Source: Dipteris shenzhenensis (taxonomy: Eukaryota; Polypodiophyta; Polypodiopsida; Gleicheniales). From it: 64,000 bases of DNA. Location: the NCBI GenBank assembly GCA_047967505.1, contig CM106540.1; one strand, given 5' to 3'. A model generated the notes under the pieces. It was not told where the DNA came from. It worked only from the letters and a program-made list of their open reading frames with translations, and did not search any database. This document shows, piece after piece, positions 22,712-32,673 of the stretch (within the stretch, counting starts at the first letter, position 1; the number at the start of each line of letters is the position of its first letter). Made by a program: the position numbers and the translations under genes.

Positions 22712-23612
22712 CCCCCCCCTCAATGTCCACCTGTAGGTGAACTACATTCTCGGTCCAATGCCGAGTCTGTGAAGATGACCCTGAAGCTGATCCTTCCTGA
22801 GTGCCTTGGTGAAGATATCTACTCCATTTTGCTCTGTTGGACAGTAGACCAATTCCACTATTTGGTCCTCGATCAAAGCATACACATAGTAATACTGAAT
22901 CTCTATATGTTTTGTACGCGCATGAAACACTTGATTTTTAGCAATGGCCATGCAACTTTGATTGTCACACCTCAGCACAGTTGCCTCATCCTCTTGCACT
23001 CCCATGTCCCATAAGGTCCTCAACCACACTGCTTCACATGCAGCAAAACATGCTGCCTTGTACTCAGCCTCAGTAGAAAAAAATGCCAGTGTTGGTTGTT
23101 TCTTACTGATCCAAGAGAAGATACATGAACCTAAAGAGAAACGATATCTAGAAACTGATTTCCTGGAATCAACTTCTCCAGCCCACCAATCTGAGTCACA
23201 ATGACCAGCCAAGGAAGTTCTCGTACCATAGGTGATGCCATAATCAAGAGTGCCCTTCACATACTTGAGCACCTGCATCCCTGCATTCCAATGATTCTCC
23301 CGGGGCTTATTGGAGAACCTGCTCAAAACGCCAATAGCAAAACTGATGTCCGGTCTGGTGTTGCATAGATAGATGAGACTACCGACCAATTTCCTGTACC
23401 TCCCAATGTCTACTGTTGGTGAGGCATCCTCCATAGACAACCTCACATTCACCTCCATAGGTGTAGCTATTTCCTTGCACTTGGACATACCAAATGCCTT
23501 CAAGATCTCCCTTGCATATTTCTGTTGAGAGATGAAGATCTTGCTTGGCTCTTGCCAGACTTCAATCCCCAGACAATAGTGCATTAAGCCTAAGTCTGTT
23601 ATCTCAAACTCA
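22073..23612 (-). mobile_element. 3' half of a Ty1/Copia element, family B2
   Basis: Minus-strand open frame of 280 codons (23,584-22,742), extended in frame upstream to about 23,612 ('EFEITDLGL'). It covers the end of reverse transcriptase ('HYCLGIEVWQEP') and a complete, uninterrupted RNase H: 'VGSLIYLCNTRPDISFAIG', 'HCDSDWWAGEVDSRKS', 'STEAEYKAACFAACEAVWL', 'RCDNQSCMAIAKN', 'ARTKHIEIQYYYV', 'VDIFTKAL'. It is followed by PPT and LTR. The 5' two thirds, including YVDD, are missing. The RNase H reading frame is better preserved than in any other Copia copy here. Related to but distinct from the element at 26,369-31,428; both LTRs start TGTTAGATAT. Confidence 0.88.
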
Positions 23613-24054
23613 GTGCTTTACATTGTGTCTGCTTGTGAAAGAGTCTGTTAAGACTGGTAAGAATATTGCAACTTACGTCCGCCATTCTTGTAAGTTCTTC
23701 TGAGCTGGTAACACCCTTGTTTGCCACAACGTATCGGATCACACATGTGTTATCCAGTATTTTGCATTTTTGTCTGATTGTGGTTGCATATTTTTTGTGC
23801 TTCAATAGAGGTGTTTGAAGTTGTTAGACATTGCTGTTTGGAATCTGGAGAAAAAGACAATTTCATTAGATCTGTATGTTGCTGATGTAACTATAATTTG
23901 ATATCAAAATGAAAATAAAGAATGTGTAGAATGAAATCTTTACTCTACTGGTACTTGAGGCATTATGCTTCAGCAAAGGTCTTTGAAGTAACCAAAACGT
24001 ACACTAAAATGTCTAAAACAAACAAGGAATGTGATTAGATATTTTGTGTTGGTG

Positions 24055-24585
24055 CTAATCACAGCTCATTGTTATAGTAATTGTGCATGACATCAACATA
24101 TTAAATGTAAGAAACTGTGTAATTGTGGACAACATAAACATAATCAGTTTTAAAAATATAGAGCCTTTGTGACAGTAGCAAATATTAATTTTGATGATAG
24201 GTGGATGGCAAGGAACTGACACTGAAGGGATGAACTGTGGTATATGTGTTGGCATGCAGTAGGCAAGGTAAATTGGAACACGGTCAATCCAATATGCTGT
24301 TATGCTCATTGTATGTAAAGCATGGCATCTGTCTTTGTGAAGAATCTCGCATTTTATACTTTGTTGGTAGCTTTTGTTTTGCAAATTTTTTTCTGACCTT
24401 GGATATCCAAAGAATAAAGTTGGGTAGTTTTGTTCTTCACAGTGCTTGTCTTTGAGTATGAATATTGGTTTTTGGTCTTCAGTTGGAGCTATTGCTAGTA
24501 CCTGAGTTTCATTGTCAAAGACAGCATGCAAACTTGTAAAACCATGCAAAAGTGTGTCTGTGTATATTACATCTGTGTTTTTCAT
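24055..24585 (-). pseudogene. Helitron Rep N-terminal region, displaced
   Basis: The frame of 176 codons contains 'ETQVLAIAPTEDQKPIFIL' and 'EEQNYPTLFFGYPR', then 'KCEILHKDRC'. This matches the region that in Helitron polyproteins (DUF6570-like) lies N-terminal to the HUH domain: A-P-x-E-x-Q/N-x-P, F-P-T-x-F-x-G, K-x-E-L-x-x-x-D-R-R. Here it lies downstream of the HUH piece on the same strand, so the order is inverted relative to the known protein. The frame after about 24,340 degenerates into hydrophobic, probably non-coding sequence. Confidence 0.6.
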
Positions 24586-25100
24586 CGCATGATATGTATT
24601 TGTCTACAAACTCTATCACTTTATCATTTATTATGTTGTAGCATGGAGCGTTTCTTATCCAAAGGAGAAGGTGCTCATGAGGCTTCCTCAATTTTGGGCT
24701 TCTGTGACCGGAAAAAAATCATCTACTTGTCCAAACATCGTGTCATAGGTTTTTAAGCATGTTCTCAGTGCTTGTGTTCGGTGATTGTAATAGCATGCAC
24801 ATGTCACAGGGCCATTTCGTATAAGCTTGTGCACATAAATTTCTTTTGTGTCTTGCCCTCGTTCTTGAACCATTAGTTTCCTTAGAGTAGTTGTCAAAGG
24901 GACCCACCTACTCTCTATGCTTGTGAAAGTCACGCAGAATGTCACAAGCCCTAGCTGTCTAATCTTTGCGAATACTTATTTGCATAGGCATTCCAAATAG
25001 TTGTCCGAAGTTGGACCAAGTCTCGATATCCTACATCCGATTGTAGGATTTTAGTTAGATTGGTAACATCTTTTTCTGTGAGTTCGCATCCTTGTAACTT
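24535..25100 (-). pseudogene. Helitron Rep (Helitron_like_N, HUH) remnant
   Basis: On the minus strand: 'GYRDLVQLRTTIWNAYA' (about 25,030-24,980), 'LGLVTFCVTFTSIESRW' (24,950-24,900), 'LIRNGPVTCACYYNHR', 'TMFGQVDDFFPVTEAQN' (to 24,688), and after a one-base frame change 'PHEHLLLWIRNAP' (24,682-24,644). This is the rolling-circle initiator core of Helitrons: the PHEH at 24,671-24,682 supplies the two metal-binding histidines of the HUH motif. 'FVDKYIS' and 'IHRHTF' follow as in intact Reps. Frameshifts and stops make it non-functional, and no Pif1 helicase motif was seen downstream. Confidence 0.75.
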
Positions 25101-25965
25101 TGCTTTTCATATACGTATCCATGCGGAGCTTGCAACATTTTTGGAAAGTATACACAATTTGCTTTGTTTGCGTAACAATTACATGTGTTACTGATATCCA
25201 CACACGTACACACGTACATACATTCTTTTTTTCTAAAAAATGTAAAACTTTTTATTAAATATAACAGGCAGTGCTCACGAGTACCTGTACTCTCTTGTCT
25301 TGTTGAAGATACTTGTCTATGGTGTTATTTCTTAAATTTTGCATATTTCTTGAATAACAAATAGATCAAGTATCCACTCCTGAGGTGATTGGTGTCATTT
25401 CCTTGTCTTAAGCCTTTTAAATTTTATATTTCTTTATGTGATAATGTGCATGTTGTGATTAATATTATTTATTCCTTAGTTACCTTTCAAGGTGCACAAT
25501 TGGGATATGATGTGGAAAAAAGCTTAGCCCCACACTCTTGACATTGCTGTCAAATCTGCAAGCATTCCCCAAAAATCAATTCGTAGGATTCAAATTTTTA
25601 GACGAATCTACATTTGATGGCATTTGATTTTTCGGTTCTACTTTCATGTGAGAGAGTGTTGTGTTCTCTCTCTTTTTTCTATTTCTGAAAACAAGGAAAC
25701 TCGCATAAGGGTGGTCCAAAGAAAGGTGTTATAATTAGCAGTGGCGCAACAAGAGGCAGTCCAAGTTTGAAGGCCAAGAAAGTAGCATTTTCAAAGGCCA
25801 TTCAATTGCAAGAGAAGGCCAGACTCCTCTGGCAAATATCTTCTCAAGAGACTCTAAGAAAGATGTGTCCTGGTCCAGCTTTGAATAACGGAACCATAAG
25901 GTCCCTTCAATTCTTTCTTGAAGCAATATCATAGGCCAATTCGAGCTGATAGAGAGATGACAGCA
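25101..25965. other. Non-coding stretch, nothing recognised
   Basis: Possible extreme N-terminal Helitron remnants up to about 25,130; beyond that AT-rich sequence without gene signals. A minus-strand 80-codon frame at 25,735-25,977 has no recognisable family. Confidence 0.4.
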
Positions 25966-26177
25966 GTTGGCCCCCAACCCATGAATCAGATCTGGAACTG
26001 ATAAGCAAACCCTTCAGCATTGTAGGTGCAGCAAGTACATGCAGCAAATACTCTTTACATATAGTGACCAGTCCGGACCCCAGCCCACGAATCAGATCTA
26101 GAACTGACAACCAAACCCTTCAGCATTGTAGGTGCAGCAAGTACATGCAGCAAATATTCTTACACATAGGGACCAGT
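25966..26177. repeat. 106-bp tandem duplication
   Basis: Two copies with period 106 bp; GAATCAGATCT recurs at 25,983 and 26,089, and GCATTGTAGGTGCAGCAAGT occurs in both. Sequence identity is high by eye. Confidence 0.88.
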
Positions 26178-26368
26178 TGGACCAGCCCCCCTTTCCTGTC
26201 CATCTCCAGTTAGGTTTTCAGTTAGACTTCCAGTCTGTAATCCAGTCAACTTCGGGATGTTTGTACCACATAGCAACCCATGTCACATGCATGTTAATAC
26301 CCCCCCTTTTCGAATGGCAGAGTGATAACAATGATGATAGATTACTCATCTTTTCATATGGAGATATG

Positions 26369-27098
26369 TGTTAGATATCAATGCTCCACTCTCGTGTAAC
26401 TACGCGGGAACCAGCTAACTCTACTTGTAAGCCCCCCATATGAGGAGAAGGCATTTGAGTAGCTCGGTTATCCGGTAGGTCCTGGTTTAGACACTAGATG
26501 GGGGCCATGTGTGGCCGGATGGCTGGACGGCTTCAGATAGAGTTGGCACACCGCCAACTAGGCTACATGCAAGTGCGAGAAGGCATCCTTTGACTGACCG
26601 CACTGAGGGTAGACAGAGCATTTCCCAGGGCAGCCCACTCTCGGGTTGTGAGGCCCATTTGAAGCCTCAGATGATCTCGGATGGCTCTGGGCCGAACAAT
26701 AACCGTAGGTTAGTTGCTCTGTTTTACGCACCGATTCTATCGTATGGTCGGTGACCTATTTCGAGACCGGCCCCCAGTCGACCGTTTTGGGCGAACTGAG
26801 TCGGTCACCCAATTGAGCCTAACCGACTACGACTGGTGGCTATATAAGAGCAAGCCCGTGAAGCCCATTTCATCACTGGCTACAGTGAAGCCCATTTCAT
26901 CACTGGCTACAGCAACCCTGATTCCTTAGCATCCAACCTCCGTCTTCTACTGTTTCCAGCATGCCATCGAAGCTTCTTTCAGAGGAGCGCACGGTTGGGA
27001 GGCAGCGCCATCTATTGTATCAGTTCTCCAGTAATGTTTTCTCTTACGTACGAGATCCTGTTATCTGTTGAGCACAGACGTTGTATTATTTTCTTACA
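26369..27098 (+). repeat. 5' LTR, 730 bp
   Basis: TGTTAGATATC start, TTACA end immediately before the PBS. It contains a TATA box at 26,841-26,850 and a 27-bp tandem duplication just downstream (26,858-26,884 and 26,885-26,911, identical), which falls where the transcribed R/U5 part should begin. Confidence 0.9.
26841..26850 (+). promoter_or_regulatory. LTR TATA box
   Basis: TATATAAGAG inside the 5' LTR, about 250 bp before its end, the usual place for the Copia promoter. Confidence 0.6.
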
Positions 27099-27110
27099 TG
27101 GTATCAGAGC
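27099..27110 (+). other. Primer-binding site
   Basis: TGGTATCAGAGC, complementary to the 3' end of plant initiator tRNA-Met, directly after the 5' LTR. Confidence 0.92.
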
Positions 27111-27168
27111 CTAGACTCTAGCAAGAAGATTTGGTAGTGTGTTTCTATTTGCGAGCAGATTGTGAGAG

Positions 27169-27990
27169 ATGGCCCAACCCGCAAGACTGCGAATCCCACC
27201 GTTCGGCAAAAGCGAAAAGTTGGACGGCTCTAACTATCCACTCTGGAAGTTCAAGATGAAGACCATCCTCAGCGCATACGAGCTTTGGGACACTGCTACT
27301 GGGGTGGACGTGAGGCCGGTTGCGAGACCGGATCCAACCAATGCAGGATAACAGATAGTACCAACTGCGGATGAGATTCTCGCATGGACAAGAAGAAATG
27401 CAGATGCGCTGTATTCTATTATCTGCAGTGTTAGTGATTCTGTCATGGCGTTAATTCAACATGTTACCACAGCGGAGGAGGCATGGATGGTCTTGAAAAA
27501 CCAGGACAAGACCACGAATCAGATGCGGATTCAGAATCTGGAGACTCAACTCGTGAACAAGAAGTTGTCTGAGTCTGAAGAGACAGAGAAGTTCATCACC
27601 AGGGTGAAGAATCTACGCGATCAGATGATTGCAATTGGCATCACCATCACCAACGAGAATCTAGCACGAAGGTGCATACGGATCCTCCTACTAAAGTACG
27701 ACGGCCTTGTTATGGCGCTGAATACGCAGAACAGAAATCCACTCAACTTTGAGGATTTCAGCGCGATGCTTCTGGAGGAGGAGATGCGTCAAAAGGCGAG
27801 GACCGGAGAAGATTCAGCTTTCTGGACCGGATCAAAGAAAGGTAAGGATAAGGACTCTGGTAACCCATCTTCTTTTGATATTAAAAAGAGAAAGAAGAAG
27901 ATCAAGTGCTTCTATTGCAACAAGGCAGGGCACAAATAGAATGAGTACCGAAAGAAGATTGCAGATGAGAAGAACGGAGTAAAGAAAGAG
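27169..27990 (+). pseudogene. gag: Copia gag (capsid and zinc knuckle), broken
   Basis: Starts ATG 27,169. Residues ~12-40 ('FGKSEKLDGSNYPLWKFKM') are the conserved start of the UBN2-type Copia capsid; 'EAWMVLKNQDKTTNQ' and 'LLLKYDGLVMALNTQNRN' follow. TAA at 27,349 interrupts it. The zinc knuckle reads CFYCNKAGHK, then TAG (about 27,937), then NEY: the last cysteine of CX2CX4HX4C is Tyr and a stop precedes it. The protein would coat the element's RNA. Confidence 0.85.
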
Positions 27991-28002
27991 TCCAACAACA
28001 GC

Positions 28003-31000
28003 GTGCAGGCAGTACCAGTAGAGCTGTTCATCGCAATTGAGAAGATTTGCACGAAGGCAATTCATGTACCTGCGGATGAACCGTGGATCATTGACAATGG
28101 TGCATCGCGCCACATGACCAGTCGGAAGGATTGGTATACCTCTCTAAGGCCGGTAGGGAATGACATCTTGGTAGCCGTCGGCAATGATGCAAAATGTCCA
28201 GCAAAAGGAAAAGGTACGATTGCTCTCAAGTCAGATGGAGTTGTAAAACAGTTGTCCGATGTTCTTTATGTGCCAGATATCAAGAGGAACTTGTTGTCCG
28301 TTTTCGCGATCACGGATTGGAACCTCAAAGTTCAATTCGATAAGAATGGTGCACAGATTCTAAATCTTCAAGGGAAGGTCGTTGGTAAAGGTACACGGTG
28401 CAATAACATTTATGAACTCTCAGCTTTCAGTGCTCGAGCGGATGTGAAGAACACTAAGCTGTGGCATGAGAGGTTTGGTCATCTAAACCTTAGTTATTTG
28501 AAGGAGATGCATAAAAGTGGAATGATTGCAGACCTACCAGAAATTTCAGATCTACCCGATGTATGTGAAGCTTGCATGATGGGCAAGCAGCATCGGCATC
28601 TCTTTCCTAAAGAGGCCAGCAGGGCAAAGGCTCCTCTAGAGCTCGTTCACACATACCTCTGCGGAAAGATGGAGACGGAAGCTTTGGGTGGTTCCTACTT
28701 CTTCATGACACTGATCAACGACTACAGTAGAAGGATATGGATATACTTCCTGAAGACTAAAGACGAGGCTTTTAGTAGGTTCAAGGAATGGCATGTAATG
28801 GTCAAGAAAGAAACGGGGAGGAAGGTGAAGAAGTTGAGATCGGACAGAGGTGGAGAGTTCACATCAACTGAATTCGAAAGTTACTGCAAAAGTCACGGAA
28901 TCAAGAGGCAGAAACCCCCACCACATACATCACAGCAAAATGGAGTAGCATAACGCAAGATGCACGTCATCTGCGAAATGGGCTAGAGTATGATGAAAGG
29001 GAAAGATTTGCCAAAGACTTTCTGGGCTGAAGCATGTGACACTGCAGTTTACATCCTGAATCGTAGCTACACGAAGACTGTGAATGGGATGACTCCACTG
29101 TAAGCCTTTTCTGGTAAGAAACCTTCAGCTGCACATTTCAGAGTTTTTGTATATGACTGTTTTGTGCATGTCCCTAATGCTACCAGAACCAAATGGGAAC
29201 CAAAGAGTCGGAAGTGTATTTTCTTGGGCTACAGTGAAGAGGCAAAGGGTTACCGTCTCTATAACCCTGTTACCAAGAAGGTAATTATAAGTCACAATGT
29301 TATCTTCCCAGAACAACCGCATCAATTGGAGGAGGATGCTTCCTACTCCGACAACCACGACCAGGATATCCATCCAGTACCGCCACCAATAGCAGACCGA
29401 ACTCCCCCAATGGTGCTTGGGAGGATTCAAGACAAAGAAGATGAAGAAGAACCTGCAGAACCACAACGGCAACGGTCATTCCTGAAGTGGGTAAAGCAGC
29501 TTTTGGATGGCAGAGAACCTCCAGCCATTGAGGAGGAACCATCCGAACACCACCGGTCCAAGAGATTAGAGGAGCAAAGAAGGGCGCAAGAACACTTGGT
29601 CAACTATGCTTTAATGACAGAAGTGATCCGTGCTGATGAACCCAAGTGTCTTGAAGAGGCACAAGGCGATGATAGGTGGATGGAGGCTATGCAGTCGGAG
29701 TATGGCTCCATAATGAAGAACAACACTTGGAACCTTGTGGATCGACCACCAAAACGCAAGGTAATCGGAACCAAGTGGGTGTACAAGACCAAGTACAAGT
29801 CCAACGTCACGTTGGATAAGTATAAGGCTCGGCTCGTGGCAAAAGGATTTTCATAGGTACATGGTTTTGATTATCAAGATACTTTTGCTCCCACAACTCG
29901 ACTAACCACAATTCGCAGTGTTTTAGCTTTAGTTGCCCAGGGAAGTTGGCCCGTGTTTCAGATGGATGTGAAATCCGCCTTTCTAAATGGAGATCTCAAG
30001 GAGGAAGTATACGTGGAACAACCACCAGGTTTTGAGATCCCCGGTTCAAAAGGTAGAGTCTGCAAATTGAAGAAGACACTTTACGGGCTGAAACAGGCCC
30101 CACGAGCGTGGTACCAACGAATTGATGCCTACTTTCTGTAAAACGAGTTCAGGAGGAGCCCATCTGATGCAAATTTATATATCTTCAGAGAAGGAGACAG
30201 GTGTATGATCGTGGTCCTTTATGTGGACGACCTTGTCATAACAGGGAACCATGAAGAGGATCTCGCAGACGAAGCATTTGCTAGAAAGAAAGTTTGAAAT
30301 GACAGACCTCGGACTGATGCATTTCTGTTTGGGGATTGAAGTTTGACAAGAGCCGAAACAGATCTTCATTTCACAGCTGAAGTATGTTGAAGAGATACTG
30401 AAGGCATTTGGCATGACTGAGTGCAAGACAGTTGGTACCCCTATGGAGGTTGACGCAAAGCTCTCAAACGAGGATTCGTCACCACTGGTGAACGAAGCGA
30501 AGTACAGAAGGCTTGTGGGCAGCTTGATTTACCTGTGCAACACATAGTCGAACATTAGTTTTGCGACTGGTGTACTAGACAAGTTTTTTAATAAGCCCCG
30601 GAAAAACCATTGGAGGACAGGGATGCGGGTGCTGAAATACATCAAAGGCACACTTGATTCTGGCATCACCTATACCAAGGACAACATCTTGACCGGATTC
30701 TGTGACTCGGATTGGACAGGAGACATGGACAACAGGAGATCAGTGACAAGATACTGTTTCTCACTTGGATCTGGAGTTGTGTCATGGGTCAGCAAGAAGC
30801 AACCCACAGTTGCTCTTTCTTCTACCAAGGCTGAGTATAAATTTGCATGCTTTGCTTCTTGCGAGGCAGTGTGGTTGAGAAGAATTTTGGAGGACATGGG
30901 TACAGTGCAGAACAAGCCTACGCAGTTATCATGTGACAATCAGAGTTACATGGCGATTGCAAAGAACCCGGTGTTCCACGCTCGCACAAAACACATTGAG

Positions 31001-31159
31001 ATTCAATATCACTTTGTACGCGAGCTCATCATGGATGGAGAGGTCGACTTGGTGTACTGTCCGACTACAGAGAATGCTGCGGACATCTTCACGAAGGCTC
31101 TTGAAAGAGACTTGTTGGAGAGGCATCTTCATCGACTTGACATTGGGCTGAAAAAATAA
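28003..31159 (+). pseudogene. pol: Copia pol (protease, integrase, RT, RNase H), broken
   Basis: Protease 'PWIIDNGASRHMT' has Asn after the catalytic Asp where Copia normally has Ser/Thr. GAG-pre-integrase 'LWHERFGHLN', 'CEACMMGKQ'. Integrase: the first catalytic Asp is Tyr ('LVHTYLCG'), the second survives ('LRSDRGGEF'), and the catalytic Glu position is a stop (NGVA-TAA-RKM, 28,951-28,953). RT: '[19 protein letters not shown]', '[13 protein letters not shown]', 'VLYVDDLVITGN' (30,220-30,245), then a frameshift near 30,258. RNase H is open from 30,623 to 31,159 ('FCDSDWTGDMDNRRSVT', 'ALSSTKAEYKFACF', 'HARTKHIEIQYHFV', 'ADIFTKAL'). Further stops lie at about 28,987, 29,102, 29,856, 30,140, 30,345 and 30,547. 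Confidence 0.92.
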
Positions 31160-31188
31160 GTTCACTTGCGGGTGGACATTGAGGGGGG

Positions 31189-31428
31189 TATTAGATATCA
31201 ATGCTCCACTCTCGTGTAACTACGCGAAAACCAGTTAACTCTACTTGTAAGCCCCCCATATGAGGAGAAGGCATTTAAGTAGCTCTGTTATCCGGTAGGT
31301 CCTGGTTTGGACACCAGATGAGGGCCATGTGTGGCCTGATGGCTGGACGGCTTCAGATAGAGTTGACACACCGCCAACTAGGCTACATGCAAGTGCGAAA
31401 AGGCATCCTTTAACTAACTGCACTGAGG
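31189..31428 (+). repeat. 3' LTR, truncated
   Basis: Preceded by the polypurine tract ATTGAGGGGGG. It begins TATTAGATATC (TG to TA change at the tip) and follows the 5' LTR for about 238 bp to CACTGAGG, then switches without a gap to reverse-transcriptase sequence. The remaining ~490 bp of the LTR are missing. Confidence 0.9.
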
Positions 31429-31774
31429 ATGGAGGCTATGCAGTCAGAGTATGGCTTCATAATGAAGAACAACACTTGGGACCTTGTGGATCGACCACCA
31501 AAACGTAAGATAATCGACACCAAGTGGGTATATAAGACCAAGTACAAGTCCGACGGCACGTTGGATAAGTACAAGGCTTGGCTCGTGGCAAAAGGATTCG
31601 CACAGGTACATGGTTTTGATTATCAAGATACTTTTGCTACCACAGCTCAACTAACCACAGTTCGCAGTGTTTTGGCTTTAGCAACACAGGAAAGTTGGCC
31701 TGTGTTTCAGATGGATGTAAAATCCGCCTTTCTGAATGGAGATCTCAAGGAAGAGGTATACGTGGAACAACCCA
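31427..31774 (+). mobile_element. Slice of Copia family B1 reverse transcriptase
   Basis: About 348 bp equivalent to 29,681-30,026 of the adjacent element ('MEAMQSEYGFIMKNNTWDL' ... '[16 protein letters not shown]'). It is open over this length. At the position where the main copy has an in-frame TAG (29,854-29,856), this slice keeps CAG (Gln). It is cut at both ends: on the left fused to the LTR over a shared GG, on the right joined to the PPR pseudogene. Confidence 0.88.
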
Positions 31775-31789
31775 TCATGTCAAAATCTA

Positions 31790-32610
31790 TTTCCAACCAA
31801 TGCATCTTAATCCGCATCATCTATTTTCCCAGAAACCACAATTTCAGGGTGTGCATGCACTTAGTCATCATTTGTGCATCCTCCTGCATGCCAGCATTCT
31901 ACAGCTTCTAATCATCTGCATGTCAGGCATCTAAGTACTGGACATGAGCACCAAAAGTTGTGAAGAAGCTGAGAAAAAAAGCCCATCCCAACTTTGGAAT
32001 CTGAAGATACTCTTTAAAATCTTCAGCCCCATTGACACATCAAGAGGTAACACATCACCCATGCAATCAAATTGATTAAATGTAGGTGTAAGATCAGTCT
32101 TCTTTCACATGCGCATGCATGCATGCAGAGAGATTATTAATGATTGCCACTTTGTCTGTGTTTGCGCCTCCTTGTTCAATGTCCTAGATTTCATGTGGCG
32201 AGTTACAATTTTGATGTTCTGCAATCATCGCATTCCATATCACAATATTTCCCCTTGACAATTGCCAAACAGATTGCAAGCATAATCAAGATGCCTGTAT
32301 TTTGTATACATATAAATAACTGTGTTGCCAACCTTTTAGATCTTGATCAATGAGGTATACATTAAGCAGTCTTGCATGGCCTGGGGTTGCTATGCTGGAA
32401 AAAAACCTTAGGTAAAAATGTCAAGCCTCCACAATCATTTCAATCAAATCTTGTTGCTTGCATCTTCAAAGTTGCAATAATTCGTCATCATCAGACTCCA
32501 GGCCACTTTCAACCATGTAACCATAAATATGCTTAACTTGATTTAGTGCTGCTATGCTGAAGCAAAGGTGAGCCAGCATCCTGTGCTCCATTTTCTGGAA
32601 ACACAATGGA
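31790..32610 (-). pseudogene. Decayed PPR gene duplicate
   Basis: Nucleotide similarity to the intact PPR gene next door, in the same orientation. 31,880-31,955 (CATCCTCCTGCATGCCAGCA, GACATGAGCAC) matches the E-motif region at 32,970-33,020. 32,125-32,340 (TGCATGCAGAGAGA, GCAATCATCGCATTCCA) matches about 33,305-33,515. 32,490-32,600 (CAGACTCCAGGCCACTTTCAA, CATTTTCTGGAA) matches 33,840-33,975. Stops, frameshifts and internal deletions prevent any reading frame over ~70 codons. It is probably a tandem duplicate compressed by deletions; the left end is cut by the Copia slice. Confidence 0.72.
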
Positions 32611-32673
32611 GAGTCTCTCTTAGCTACCCCACCCTGCATATATTCTCACATGCTGGCACCATCTGTTCTCTCG

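Larger units (their letters stand above)
26369..31428 (+). mobile_element. Near-complete Ty1/Copia retrotransposon, family B1 (dead)
   Basis: 5' LTR 26,369-27,098, PBS 27,099-27,110, gag from 27,169, pol to 31,159, PPT 31,178-31,188, and a 3' LTR beginning 31,189 but cut at about 31,428. Domain order gag-protease-integrase-RT-RNase H identifies Copia. Over the ~238 bp shared by both LTRs I count about 15 differences (roughly 6%), mostly transitions, so insertion is not recent. At least eight stops and one frameshift interrupt the polyprotein. Confidence 0.93.
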
